Below, one piece after another: positions 47,178 to 56,125 of a stretch of 64,000 bases of DNA; position 1 is the stretch's first letter, and each line of letters starts with the position of its first letter. This stretch comes from an uncultured Acidovorax sp. (lineage in GTDB: Bacteria > Pseudomonadota > Gammaproteobacteria > Burkholderiales > Burkholderiaceae_C), in contig CAJYHL010000033.1 in assembly GCA_913774625.1 (NCBI GenBank), forward strand, positions 1 through 64,000, written 5' to 3'. Below the pieces are notes generated by a model. That model did no database searches, was not told the DNA's origin, and saw only the letters and a list, made by a program, of their open reading frames with translations. Made by a program: the position numbers and the translations under genes.

Positions 47178-47747
47178 ATGGCCGTGCAAAACCCCTTCTT
47201 CGGCAAGCGTGAACCCGACGCATTCCAGCCCCGCCAATCCAACTCCGTGCTGGGAGGCGCGACGACCCCGGGCTCCCTGGGCGCATCCGGCGTCGCCAAG
47301 CCGCTGCCGTCCGCAGTCGCCCCTGCTGCTGCGGCCACGCCCGCTGCGACCGAGGGTGCGGGCAGCAAGCTCACCGTGGGCCCCAACATCAAGCTCAAGG
47401 GCGTGGAGATCACCGACTGCGACACGCTGGTGGTCGAAGGCACCGTGGAGGCCACCATGGACTCGCGCGTGATCCAGATCGCCGAGCAGGGCGCGTTCCG
47501 CGGCTCCGCCGAGATCGACATCGCCGAGATCCACGGCGAGTTCGACGGCACGCTGACCGTGCGCCAGAAGCTGGTGATCTACAGCTCCGGCAAGGTCACG
47601 GGCAAGATCCGCTACGGCAAGGTGGTGATCGAAGAGGGCGGCCAGCTGTCGGGCGAGATCGAGGCGGGTGCCTCGTCCAGCCGCGCTGCGTCGTCTGCAT
47701 CGTCCTTCGCCGCGCGCAACGAATCGCAGGCCCTCGCAGCGGCCTGA
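47178..47747 (+). CDS. Bactofilin (polymer-forming cytoskeletal protein)
   Basis: Bactofilins self-assemble into filaments that place cell-wall or envelope machinery. The 189-residue protein has a disordered Ala/Pro-rich N-terminus (1-60), the beta-helical core (about 63-160; VGPNIKLKGVEITDCDTLVVEGTVEA and GEFDGTLTVRQKLVIYSSGKVTGKIRYGKVVIEEGGQLSGEI) and a Ser/Ala tail. AAGGAGATCTG precedes the ATG. It stands alone, with no peptidase or lytic enzyme partner beside it. Confidence 0.92.
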   Translation: MAVQNPFFGKREPDAFQPRQSNSVLGGATTPGSLGASGVAKPLPSAVAPAAAATPAATEGAGSKLTVGPNIKLKGVEITDCDTLVVEGTVEATMDSRVIQIAEQGAFRGSAEIDIAEIHGEFDGTLTVRQKLVIYSSGKVTGKIRYGKVVIEEGGQLSGEIEAGASSSRAASSASSFAARNESQALAAA

Positions 47748-47805
47748 TCGATCGATCCCCCGGTCGGCGGAGCGATCCGCCGAAGCCCCACCAGCGCCGG
47801 CCCGC

Positions 47806-48285
47806 TCACTCCGTGGTCAGCGTGCCGTCCACGGAGTCGTCCGCGGTGCGTGGCGGGATCGGCCGGGGCCGGCCGGAGGCGTCGATCGCCACATAGGTCA
47901 GGCGCGCCTCGGTCACCTTCAGGTAGCGGCCCTGGCTGGTGAAGCGTTCCGCATAGACCTCGACCTCCACGGTCACCGAGGTGCGGCCGATGCGCAGCAC
48001 GCCGGCATAGAACGACAGGATGTCGCCCACGCGCACCGGCTGCTTGAAGACGAATTCATTGACCGCCACGGTCGCCATGCGGCCCTGCACGTAGCGCGCG
48101 GGCAGCACCGAGCCGGCCAGGTCCACCTGCGCCATCACCCAGCCGCCGAAGATGTCGCCGTTGGCGTTGCAGTCGCCGGGCATGGGGATGACCTTGAGCA
48201 CCAGCTCCTTGTCGGCGGGCAGCGAGGTCAGCAGGGCATGGGCGGGGGCTGCGGCGCGCGCGGGGCTGGCGGAGGAGTCGGTCAT
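47806..48285 (-). CDS. YciA-like acyl-CoA thioesterase
   Basis: The 159-residue hotdog protein has the YciA/BFIT signature MPGDCNANGDIFGGWVMAQVDLAG, with Asn and Asp in the active-site segment, and FVFKQPVRVGDILSFYAGVLRIGRTSV. It hydrolyses short to long acyl-CoAs in the cytoplasm. The ATG at 48285 was chosen over a GTG two codons upstream. It is convergent with bactofilin and divergent from the Atm1-type exporter, about 40 bases apart. Confidence 0.9.
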   Translation of the reverse strand: MTDSSASPARAAAPAHALLTSLPADKELVLKVIPMPGDCNANGDIFGGWVMAQVDLAGSVLPARYVQGRMATVAVNEFVFKQPVRVGDILSFYAGVLRIGRTSVTVEVEVYAERFTSQGRYLKVTEARLTYVAIDASGRPRPIPPRTADDSVDGTLTTE

Positions 48286-48326
48286 GGGCACAATCTCGGT
48301 AAAAACAACGACCGGAATTGTCCCTC

Positions 48327-50171
48327 ATGCGCCCCCACGGCGAATCTGCAGCCCATCACCACCGCCAGGCCGCCACGGCCCCGGCATCGCCTCCCGCCTC
48401 CCGCCGCTCCGACTGGGGCACCATCGCCCGGCTGCTGCCCTATCTTTGGCAGTACAAGTGGCGCGTGGCCGCGGCGCTGGCCTTCGTCCTCATCGCCAAG
48501 AGCGCCAACGTCGGCGTGCCGCTGCTGCTCAAGCACCTGGTCGATGCTATGACGCTCAAGCCCGGCAGCCCGGCCGCCGTGGTGGCCGTGCCCATGGCGC
48601 TGATCGTGGCCTACGGGCTGCTGCGGCTTTCCAGCTCGGTGTTCACCGAGCTGCGCGAGCTGGTCTTCGCCAAGGCCACGCAGGGCGCGGCGCGCACCAT
48701 CGCGCTGCAGACCTTCGAGCACCTGCACGCGCTGTCGCTGCGCTTTCACCTGGAGCGGCAGACCGGCGGCATGACGCGCGACATCGAGCGCGGCATGAGC
48801 AGCATCCAGTCGCTGATCTCGTTCACGCTGTTCAACATCGGCGCCACGCTGGTGGAAGTGTTCATGGTGCTCACCGTGCTGGCCGTGCGCTTCGATGCGG
48901 GCTTCGCCTGGATCACGCTGGCGGCGCTGGCCTGCTACATCGCCTTCACCGTGGGCGTGACCGAGTGGCGCACCCACTTCCGCCGGCAGGCCAACGAATT
49001 CGATTCGGCCGCGCATGCCAAGGCCGTGGATTCGCTGCTGAACTACGAGACGGTGAAGTACTTCAACAACGAAGCCTTCGAGGCGCGGCGCTACGACGAG
49101 AGCCTGCAGCGCCTGCGCCGCGCGCGCCTGAAGAGCCAGAACTCGCTGTCGCTGCTCAACACCGGCCAGCAGCTCATCATCGCCACCGGGCTGGTCGCCA
49201 TGCTCTGGCGCGCGGCCCAGGGCGTGGCCGACGGGCGCATGACGGTGGGCGATCTGGTCATGGTCAACGCCTTCATGATCCAGCTCTACATCCCGCTCAA
49301 CTTCCTGGGCGTGATCTACCGCGAGGTCAAGCAGAGCCTGACCGACCTGGACAAGATGTTCACCCTGATGGACCGCGAGCGCGAGGTGGCCGACGCCCCC
49401 GGCGCCGAGCCGCTGCGGCTGGCCGGCCCGCCCGCCGTGCGCTTCGACGGCGTGCAGTTCGCCTACGACCCGGCGCGGCCCATCCTGCGCGGCGTGAGCT
49501 TCGAGATTCCTGCCGGCCGCACGGTGGCGGTGGTCGGTCCTTCGGGCTCGGGCAAATCGACCCTGGCGCGGCTGCTCTACCGCTTCTACGACATCCAGGC
49601 GGGCGCCATCACCATCGGCGGCCAGGACTTGCGAGCAGTGACGCAGGACAGCGTGCGCCGCGCCATCGGCATCGTGCCGCAGGACACGGTGCTGTTCAAC
49701 GACAGCATCGCCTACAACATCGCCTACGGCCGGCCCGGCGCCACGCAGGACGAGGTGCAGGCCGCCGCGCAGGCCGCGCGCATCCACGGCTTCATCGCCG
49801 CCACGCCGCAGGGCTATGCCACCCAGGTGGGCGAGCGCGGGCTCAAGCTCTCGGGCGGCGAAAAGCAGCGCGTGGCCATCGCCCGCACGCTGCTCAAGGA
49901 CCCGCCCATCCTGATCTTCGACGAGGCCACCAGCGCGCTGGATTCGGCCAACGAACGCGCCATCCAGGCCGAACTGAAAAGCGCTGCCGAAGGCAAGACC
50001 ACGCTGCTGATCGCCCACCGCCTTTCCACCGTGGTCGATGCCCACGAGATCCTGGTGATGGACGCCGGCCAGATCATCGAACGTGGCACGCATGCCGAGC
50101 TGCTGGCCCGCGGCGGGCGCTACGCCAGCATGTGGGCGCTGCAGCAGAGCCATGGCGAGAGCGACGTGTAG
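48327..50171 (+). CDS. Atm1-type ABC exporter
   Basis: The 614-residue half-transporter has six membrane helices (about 35-330) with the Atm1 markers [24 protein letters not shown] and [18 protein letters not shown], then an ATPase domain with Walker [10 protein letters not shown] (404-412), signature LSGGEKQR and Walker [13 protein letters not shown]. Bacterial Atm1-like exporters move glutathione conjugates or complexes and relieve heavy-metal stress; mitochondrial Atm1 exports a sulfur compound. It works as a homodimer. The ATG at 48327 is preferred over a TTG three codons earlier. Confidence 0.93.
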   Translation: MRPHGESAAHHHRQAATAPASPPASRRSDWGTIARLLPYLWQYKWRVAAALAFVLIAKSANVGVPLLLKHLVDAMTLKPGSPAAVVAVPMALIVAYGLLRLSSSVFTELRELVFAKATQGAARTIALQTFEHLHALSLRFHLERQTGGMTRDIERGMSSIQSLISFTLFNIGATLVEVFMVLTVLAVRFDAGFAWITLAALACYIAFTVGVTEWRTHFRRQANEFDSAAHAKAVDSLLNYETVKYFNNEAFEARRYDESLQRLRRARLKSQNSLSLLNTGQQLIIATGLVAMLWRAAQGVADGRMTVGDLVMVNAFMIQLYIPLNFLGVIYREVKQSLTDLDKMFTLMDREREVADAPGAEPLRLAGPPAVRFDGVQFAYDPARPILRGVSFEIPAGRTVAVVGPSGSGKSTLARLLYRFYDIQAGAITIGGQDLRAVTQDSVRRAIGIVPQDTVLFNDSIAYNIAYGRPGATQDEVQAAAQAARIHGFIAATPQGYATQVGERGLKLSGGEKQRVAIARTLLKDPPILIFDEATSALDSANERAIQAELKSAAEGKTTLLIAHRLSTVVDAHEILVMDAGQIIERGTHAELLARGGRYASMWALQQSHGESDV

Positions 50172-50215
50172 CCATGTGCTGTTGAAACGATACCGAATCG
50201 AATGGACCGTTGAAG

Positions 50216-50536
50216 ATGGACCTGCCCGCCCTGCAGCAGCAGCTGCGCGACTTCGCCGCCGCCCGCGACTGGCAGCCCTTTCACACGCCCAAGAACCTGG
50301 CGATGGCGCTGATGGTGGAGTCGGCCGAGCTGCTGGAGCTGTTCCAGTGGCTCACGCCCGAGGAGTCGCTGTCGCTCGCGCAGCAGCGCGAGGGGCACGA
50401 GCGCGTGGGCGAAGAGATGGCCGACGTGCTGCTCTACCTGCTGCAGCTGGCCGACCGCACCGGCGTGGATCTGGAAGCCGCCGTGGCCCGCAAGCTGGCG
50501 ATGAACGCGGTCAAGCACCCGCCTGCGCAGCGCTGA
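50216..50536 (+). CDS. MazG-like nucleotide pyrophosphohydrolase
   Basis: The 106-residue all-alpha protein shows the MazG-like metal motif pair ESAELLELFQW (about 37-47) and EEMADVLLYLLQLAD (about 67-81) with KHP at the end, as in the dCTPase/RS21-C6 group. It would hydrolyse dNTPs, possibly modified ones, to monophosphates. The start at 50216 gives the typical length. It lies 44 bases after the ABC exporter. Confidence 0.9.
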   Translation: MDLPALQQQLRDFAAARDWQPFHTPKNLAMALMVESAELLELFQWLTPEESLSLAQQREGHERVGEEMADVLLYLLQLADRTGVDLEAAVARKLAMNAVKHPPAQR

Positions 50537-50546
50537 AGCGGCCATG

Positions 50547-50571
50547 AAAAAAGCCCCGCAGGGGCGGGGCT
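50547..50571 (-). terminator. Terminator of the TRAP transporter operon
   Basis: AGCCCCG (50552-50558) and CGGGGCT (50565-50571) form a 7-bp stem. On the minus strand it is followed by six T residues, a textbook rho-independent terminator for the operon ending at 50596. Confidence 0.9.
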
Positions 50572-50595
50572 CGGGTGGCGCAAGCCAGCGGTGTT

Positions 50596-51636
50596 TCAGG
50601 GCTTCTTGCGTGCCGCGATGGCCTTCTCGGCCGCGCTCACCAGGTCCGCGCCGATCGGGCCCTTCCACTTGTCCACCACCGGCCGCGTGGCCTGCACGAA
50701 GGCCTGGCGCTCTTCGGGGCTGAGCTGCGTCACGGTCACGCCGTGGCCGGCGATTTCCTTCAGCAGAGGCTTGTCGGCTTCCACCAGGCCCTTGCGGGCG
50801 ATGGCGATCTGTTCCTTGCCGGCCTCGATGGCGGCCTGCTTGACGATCTCGCGGTCGGCCGGGGTCCAGCTGTTCCAGATGTCCTTGTTGACCACGAAGA
50901 CCAGCGGGTCGTTCATGTAGTTCCACATCGTGATGTACTTCTGCGCCACGGTGTAGAGCTTGGCCGCCATATAGACCGACAGCGGGTTCTCCTGGCCATC
51001 GACCGCGCCGCTGGCCATGGCGGGCTGGGCGTCGGCCCAGCTCATCTGCGTGGGGTTGGCACCCAGGGCGGTGAAGGTGTCGAGGAACAGGGGCGAGCCC
51101 ACCACGCGGATCTTCATGCCCTTCAGGTCGGCCGGGGTCTTGATCGGGCGCTTGGAGTTGGAGATCTCGCGGTAGCCGTTCTCGCCCCAGGCGAGCGGCA
51201 CCACGCCGGCCTTGTCCAGCGTCTGGAAGAGCGTCTTGCCCACATCGCCCTGGGTCACGGCATCGACGGCGGCGTAGTCGGGGAAGAAGAAGGGCAGCGA
51301 GAACAGGTTGAGCGCCTTGACCTGCGGCGACCAGTTGATGGTGGAGCCGATGGCCATGTCGATCACGCCCTGGCGCAGCGCGCTGAATTCGCGCGTCTGG
51401 TCGCCCTGGATCAGCGACACGCCGGGATAGAGCTTGATATTGATGCGGCCCTGCGTGCGCTCGCGGACCTTGCTGGCCCAGATCTCGCCGCCCTTGCCCC
51501 AGGGGAAGGCCGTGCCCAGCACCAGCGACATGCGGTATTCGCTCTTGTAGTTGTTCTGGGCCAGCGCGGGCGTGGCGCCGAAGGCGAGGGCGGCAGCGGC
51601 TGCCACGGCGGAGGTGAGGAAGGTGCGCAGTTTCAT
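50596..51636 (-). CDS. dctP: TRAP transporter substrate-binding protein
   Basis: The 346-residue precursor has a signal peptide cut after Ala26 (PALA-Q) and the DctP fold: LVLGTAFPWGKGGEIWASKVRERTQGRINIKLYPG near the N-terminus, the carboxylate-binding Arg region DLKGMKIRVVGSPLF and QMSWADAQPAMASGAVDGQENP. The ligand should be an organic acid; which one cannot be told. It is the last gene of dctQ-dctM-dctP on the minus strand, with its own terminator. Confidence 0.93.
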   Translation of the reverse strand: MKLRTFLTSAVAAAAALAFGATPALAQNNYKSEYRMSLVLGTAFPWGKGGEIWASKVRERTQGRINIKLYPGVSLIQGDQTREFSALRQGVIDMAIGSTINWSPQVKALNLFSLPFFFPDYAAVDAVTQGDVGKTLFQTLDKAGVVPLAWGENGYREISNSKRPIKTPADLKGMKIRVVGSPLFLDTFTALGANPTQMSWADAQPAMASGAVDGQENPLSVYMAAKLYTVAQKYITMWNYMNDPLVFVVNKDIWNSWTPADREIVKQAAIEAGKEQIAIARKGLVEADKPLLKEIAGHGVTVTQLSPEERQAFVQATRPVVDKWKGPIGADLVSAAEKAIAARKKP

Positions 51637-51664
51637 GCTTGAAGTCTCCTTGTATGAATCGGGA

Positions 51665-52963
51665 TCAGTAGCCCAGCCGGGCGGGCAGCCACAGGGCGAG
51701 TTGCGGGAAGGCGATCACCAGCAGCATCACCAGGCCCATGGCCAGCAGCATGGGGCCGACCCAGCGCACGGTGGATTCCATGCGCACGCCGGCGATGCGG
51801 CACGACACCATCAGGTTCACGGCCAGCGGCGGCGTGAACTGGCCCAGGGCGACCTTGAGGGTGAGGATCACGCCGAACCAGACCGGGTCCCAGCGGTAGT
51901 GGTTCATGATGGGCAGCAGCAGGGGCACGAAGATCAGGAAGATCGAGATGCCGTCCAGGAACATGCCCACGGTGATGAGCAGCAGGATGAGCAGGGCCAG
52001 CACGCCGTATTCGCCCAGGCCCGAATGCACGATGGCATTGGCCACCGGGTCGATCACGCCCAGCGTGGACAGCGAGAACGCGAAGATGCCTGCCAGCGAC
52101 ACCACCAGCAGGATTACGGCCGACAGCTCGCCCGCCTCGCGCAGGATGGGGAACAGGTCGCGCCAGGTGATGGTGCGGTGGATGCACATGCCCACGAAGA
52201 GGCCGTAGAACACGGCCACCACGGCCGCTTCGGTGGGCGTGAACCAGCCCGCGCGCATGCCGCCCAGGATCAGCACCGGCGCGGCCAGGCCCCAGGAGGC
52301 CTCGCGCAGGCTCTGCCAGAAAGGCGGGCGGGGCATGTCCGCTTCCAGCGCGCCCATCTTGTGGCGGCGCGCCAGCCACACGGCGGGCACGATCAGCGCC
52401 ACGCCGGCCAGCACGCCCGGCACCATGCCGGCTGCGAACAGGGCCGGCACCGAGGCGCCCGGCACCAGCACCGAATAGATGATGAAGGCGACCGAGGGCG
52501 GGATCAGGATGTCGGTGGCCGCCGCAGCGCCCACCACGCTGGCCGAGAAGCTGCCCGGATAGCCCGCGCGGCTCATGGCGGCGATCATCACGCCGCCCAC
52601 GGCCGCCGCATTGGCCGGCCCTGAGCCCGAGATGCCGCCCAGGAACATGGCCACGGCGATGGCCACCAGCGGCAGCATGCCCGGGCCGCGCCCGACGATG
52701 GCGACGGCGAAGTTGACCAGGCGCAGCGCCACGCCCGACCGGTCGAAGATCGAACCCACCAGCACGAACATGGGGATGGCCAGCAGCGGGTACTTGCCCA
52801 GGCCGGCATAGAAGTTCTGCGGCACGGCCAGCAGGCCGAACCACTGCGCGTCCTGGTTGGCGAGGGCGATGGCGGCGGCGCCGGCCAGGCCCAGGGCCGC
52901 GCCGATGGGCACGCCCACGAACATCAGCACCAGGAAGGCGGCGAAGAGCAGGGTGGCGATCAT
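51665..52963 (-). CDS. dctM: TRAP transporter large permease subunit
   Basis: The 432-residue membrane protein has about twelve hydrophobic helices and the DctM segments FVGVPIGAALGLAGAAAI, GGISGSGPANAAAVGGVMI and GMVPGVLAGVALIV. It forms the sodium-coupled transport channel with DctQ. Its ATG overlaps the dctQ stop by four bases. The gap to dctP is 28 bases. Confidence 0.95.
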   Translation of the reverse strand: MIATLLFAAFLVLMFVGVPIGAALGLAGAAAIALANQDAQWFGLLAVPQNFYAGLGKYPLLAIPMFVLVGSIFDRSGVALRLVNFAVAIVGRGPGMLPLVAIAVAMFLGGISGSGPANAAAVGGVMIAAMSRAGYPGSFSASVVGAAAATDILIPPSVAFIIYSVLVPGASVPALFAAGMVPGVLAGVALIVPAVWLARRHKMGALEADMPRPPFWQSLREASWGLAAPVLILGGMRAGWFTPTEAAVVAVFYGLFVGMCIHRTITWRDLFPILREAGELSAVILLVVSLAGIFAFSLSTLGVIDPVANAIVHSGLGEYGVLALLILLLITVGMFLDGISIFLIFVPLLLPIMNHYRWDPVWFGVILTLKVALGQFTPPLAVNLMVSCRIAGVRMESTVRWVGPMLLAMGLVMLLVIAFPQLALWLPARLGY

Positions 52964-53517
52964 GGCTGGCGCTCCGGCGGCAGGCCGTGGCTTTCGGCAT
53001 CCATGAAGAACGCATCGGGCTGGCGGCCGCGGCGGATGTAGAGGCCGATGGCGCGCCAGGTGATGAGCAGCGACAGGATGGGCAGCCAGACCGAATACCA
53101 CCACTGCGGCACGCCGATGCCGGGCGAGGTCTCGTCGAAGCGGAAGTCGTCATAGACCACCCGCACGCTCAGCACCGCGATCACGCCGAACAGCACGGCC
53201 ACCAGGGCCGCGCCGAACTGCGCCAGGAACCGCCGCCGCGCGGGCGAGCCGCGCTCGGCGAACCATTCGATGCGGATGTGCCGGTCGCGCGCCACGGCGG
53301 CGGACCCGGCCACCAGGGCCAGCACGATCATCAGGAAGACCGAGATCTCTTCGGTCCAGGCGAACGAGGAATTGGTGAAGTAGCGCACCAGCACGTTGGC
53401 GAAGGTGATGAGCGCGAGCAGCGCCATCACGATCACGGTGAGCCAGTCTTCGATGCGCAGGGAGCGGGGCGGGTCGTTGGCGTCCGGCGCGGGGCCGGGC
53501 GTGGGATGGGAGGGCAT
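52960..53517 (-). CDS. dctQ: TRAP transporter small permease subunit
   Basis: The 185-residue protein has four membrane helices and the DctQ pattern NVLVRYFTNSSFAWTEEISVFLMIVLALVAGSAAVARDRHIRIEWF. The ATG at 53517 gives a short cytoplasmic lead of about 20 residues. Just upstream is a purine-rich run on the plus strand (53519-53558), meaning a pyrimidine-rich leader in the mRNA. It heads the operon and is divergent from a LysR gene. Confidence 0.93.
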   Translation of the reverse strand: MPSHPTPGPAPDANDPPRSLRIEDWLTVIVMALLALITFANVLVRYFTNSSFAWTEEISVFLMIVLALVAGSAAVARDRHIRIEWFAERGSPARRRFLAQFGAALVAVLFGVIAVLSVRVVYDDFRFDETSPGIGVPQWWYSVWLPILSLLITWRAIGLYIRRGRQPDAFFMDAESHGLPPERQP

Positions 53518-53606
53518 GGAGCGGGGAAAGGAGAGAGAGAAGAGAGAAAGGCTGGGGAAGTCGGCGGGAAGGAAGGCCTGGGGAGCTGCCGGCGCGCGAG
53601 GGATGC

Positions 53607-53647
53607 TGCGGCCTGCCTGGGCATGCCTGCCGGCATGGTGGGCCGCA
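53607..53647. promoter_or_regulatory. Nested inverted repeats between dctQ and the LysR gene
   Basis: TGCGGCC (53607-53613) pairs with GGCCGCA (53641-53647), and CATGCC (53622-53627) pairs with GGCATG (53632-53637) inside it. The location in the middle of the 268-base divergent gap suits a regulator-binding or cruciform site for control of the TRAP operon. Confidence 0.5.
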
Positions 53648-53785
53648 GGCATGGCTCGAAGTCCTGTTCGCGCGCGGGTGGGCGCGCCCGGGGCATTTTG
53701 CAAGCAAAGGTGCGCGTTCCGTCGTGGGGTGTTCCCGCAGGGCGCGCACCATCGAGCGCGGCCGGCGTTGCCCATAATGCGCGCC

Positions 53786-54733
53786 ATGGAAACCAAGTGG
53801 CTCGAAGACTTCGTCAGCCTGGCGGAAACACGCAGTTTCAGCCGTTCGGCGCAATTGCGGCATGTAACGCAGCCGGCCTTCTCGCGCCGCATCCAGGCGC
53901 TGGAAGCCTGGGCCGGCACCGATCTGGTGGACCGCAGCTCCTATCCCACGCGGCTCACCACGGCGGGCAAGACGCTCTACGACCAGGCGCTGGAGATGCT
54001 GCAGGCGCTGCAGAACACCCGCGCCATGCTGCGGGCCCACACCAGCGCGGGGCAGGACATGGTGGAGTTCGCCGTGCCGCACACGCTGGCCTTCACCTTC
54101 TTCCCGGCCTGGGTGTCCAGCCTGCGCGAGAAGTTCGGCCCGCTCAAGAGCCGCCTGATCGCGCTCAACGTCCACGACGCCGTGATGCGCCTCGTCGAAG
54201 GCGGCTGCGACCTGCTCATCGCCTACCACCACCCTTCGCAGCCGCTGCAGCTGGACGCCAACCGCTACGAGATGGTCACCCTGGGTCAGGAGGTGCTATC
54301 GCCCTATGCCAAGGCGGGCCCCGACGGCCAGCCGCTCTTCGCGCTGCCGGGCCGCCCGGGTCAGCCGCTGCCCTACCTGGGCTATGCGCCCGGCGCCTAC
54401 CTGGGGCGGGTGACCGAGTTGATCCTCAAGCAGTCCGGCACCACCATCCATCTCGACCGCGTCTATGAGACCGACATGGCCGAGGGCCTGAAGGCCATGG
54501 CACTGGAGGGCCACGGCGTGGCCTTCCTGCCGCACAGCGCGGTCAAGAAGGAACTGCGCTCGCGCCGGCTGGTCAGCGCCGCGCCGCCCGGCGTCGAGGA
54601 CCTGCAGCTGGTGATGGAGGTGCGCGCCTACCGGGAGAAGCCTTCGGCCAAGGACCAGGCCAAGGGCATGGCGGAATCGCTGTGGCGCTACCTGCAGCAG
54701 CAGAGCACCGAAACAGTGCAGGGTCCGGGCTGA
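53786..54733 (+). CDS. LysR-family transcriptional regulator
   Basis: The 315-residue protein has an N-terminal winged helix-turn-helix (about 1-60; WLEDFVSLAETRSFSRSAQLRHVTQPAFSRRIQALE) and a periplasmic-binding-protein-like effector domain (about 90-300). It is divergent from dctQMP, the classic arrangement for a LysR activator of the adjacent operon, so its effector may be the TRAP substrate. Confidence 0.9.
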   Translation: METKWLEDFVSLAETRSFSRSAQLRHVTQPAFSRRIQALEAWAGTDLVDRSSYPTRLTTAGKTLYDQALEMLQALQNTRAMLRAHTSAGQDMVEFAVPHTLAFTFFPAWVSSLREKFGPLKSRLIALNVHDAVMRLVEGGCDLLIAYHHPSQPLQLDANRYEMVTLGQEVLSPYAKAGPDGQPLFALPGRPGQPLPYLGYAPGAYLGRVTELILKQSGTTIHLDRVYETDMAEGLKAMALEGHGVAFLPHSAVKKELRSRRLVSAAPPGVEDLQLVMEVRAYREKPSAKDQAKGMAESLWRYLQQQSTETVQGPG

Positions 54734-54805
54734 CTGGTTCGGGCAGCTGAACGTCCTGCGCGGGTGTTCATCCGGCGGGCAAGGTTATGCAAGGGTTAAC
54801 CCGAA

Positions 54806-54824
54806 TTATGCGTGGATCGCATAA
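54806..54824. promoter_or_regulatory. TTATGCG-N5-CGCATAA inverted repeat upstream of gltI
   Basis: A perfect 7+7 palindrome with 5-base spacer; a third half site TTATGC lies at 54785-54790 and a perfect GGGTTAACCC palindrome at 54793-54802 between them. It is in the 358-base gap between the LysR gene and gltI, about 270 bases before the gltI start. The rest of the gap shows no gene. Confidence 0.5.
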
Positions 54825-55091
54825 AGTGGCGCCCAATTGGCATTGGTCATGTGGCCGGCGGCGCAATTACAGTCTGTCGCATCCGGGCGGAACGGCATTT
54901 TCGACTGTGCTGCTCGGCGAGCGCCGCAGCATCTGGCGCAGAGCTTGCTTAACTCCCGGTTCCGGTGGTCTGTCGCCTCGGGTTGTCAGGGCATCCCCTG
55001 CTTCCTGGGCTGGTTTTGGCGGCTTCGTCCTGCGGGGGGCCGCCCTAGAATGAAACTCTCGTTTTTTGTATCGCACGTTAAGGAGATATGC

Positions 55092-55994
55092 ATGAAGAAA
55101 CATCTGTTGGCCCTGGCCATTACCGCGCTGGCTGCGGGCAGCGCGTTCGCACAGGCCAATGACACGCTGGCCAAGATCAAGGCTTCCGGCACGATCACCG
55201 AAGGCGTGCGTGAATCCTCCGGCCTCTCCTTCACCCTGGGCGACGGCAAGTACACCGGCTTCCACTACGACGTGTGCGCCCGCGTGATCTCCGACATCCA
55301 GAAGCACCTGGGCCTGGCCAAGCTGGAAACCAAGTACCAGCCGGTGACCTCGCAGAACCGCATTCCGCTGGTGCAGAACGGCACCGTGGACATCGAGTGC
55401 GGCTCCACCACCAACAACCAGGCCCGCCAGAAGGACGTCGCCTTCGCCGACACCACCTACGTGGAAGAAGTGCGCATCGCCACCAAGGCGAACTCGGGCA
55501 TCAAAAGCATCAAGGATCTGAACGGCAAGACCATCGCCACCACCACGGGCACCACGTCCGTCCAGACGCTGCGCAAGAACAAGCGCGCCGACGGCCTGAC
55601 CTTCAAGGAAGTGTTCGGCAAGGACCACTCCGACAGCTTCCTGCTGCTCGAATCCGGCCGTGCCGACGCCTTCATCATGGACGGCTCGATCCTGGCCGCC
55701 AACATCGCCAAGTCCAAGTCTCCCTCCGATTACCAGATCGTCGGTGAAGTCCTGAGCGTGGAGCCCATCGCCATCATGATCCGCAAGGACGACCCCGCCT
55801 TCAAGAAGGTGGTGGACGACAGCCTGAAGGCCATGATGAAGTCCGGTGAAATGGCCAAGCTGTACGACAAGTGGTTCATGCAGCCCATTCCGCCTAACAA
55901 CGTGAAGATCGGCCTGCCCGCCAGCGAAGCCACCAAGGAAGCCTGGGCCCATCCGAACGACAAGCCCATGGAAGACTACAAGCTGAAGGACTGA
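55092..55994 (+). CDS. gltI: Glutamate/aspartate ABC transporter, binding protein
   Basis: The 300-residue precursor has a signal peptide cut after Ala20 (SAFA-Q) and the family 3 solute-binding fold: GVRESSGLSFTLGDGKYTGFHYDVCARVI, NGTVDIECGSTTNNQARQKDVAF and LLESGRADAFIMDG. Length and segments match GltI/BztA-type proteins for acidic amino acids. AAGGAG is seven bases before the ATG. A strong hairpin follows, which should reduce expression of the permease genes relative to the binding protein. Confidence 0.94.
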   Translation: MKKHLLALAITALAAGSAFAQANDTLAKIKASGTITEGVRESSGLSFTLGDGKYTGFHYDVCARVISDIQKHLGLAKLETKYQPVTSQNRIPLVQNGTVDIECGSTTNNQARQKDVAFADTTYVEEVRIATKANSGIKSIKDLNGKTIATTTGTTSVQTLRKNKRADGLTFKEVFGKDHSDSFLLLESGRADAFIMDGSILAANIAKSKSPSDYQIVGEVLSVEPIAIMIRKDDPAFKKVVDDSLKAMMKSGEMAKLYDKWFMQPIPPNNVKIGLPASEATKEAWAHPNDKPMEDYKLKD

Positions 55995-56021
55995 AGCACG
56001 CAGGTGCGGCTCTCCCCGGAA

Positions 56022-56047
56022 AACGCCCACGTGAGTGGGCGTTTTTT
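56022..56047 (+). terminator. Intra-operon terminator between gltI and gltJ
   Basis: AACGCCCAC (56022-56030) and GTGGGCGTT (56035-56043) form a 9-bp stem with loop GTGA, followed by a T-run. It is 27 bases after gltI and would allow partial readthrough into gltJKL. Confidence 0.9.
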
Positions 56048-56125
56048 GTAAGCCGGCCGATGTGGGGCGACCCCTGGCCACCGGGATGCCTGATACGACA
56101 AACGATTAGAAAAGAAGGATTTCCC

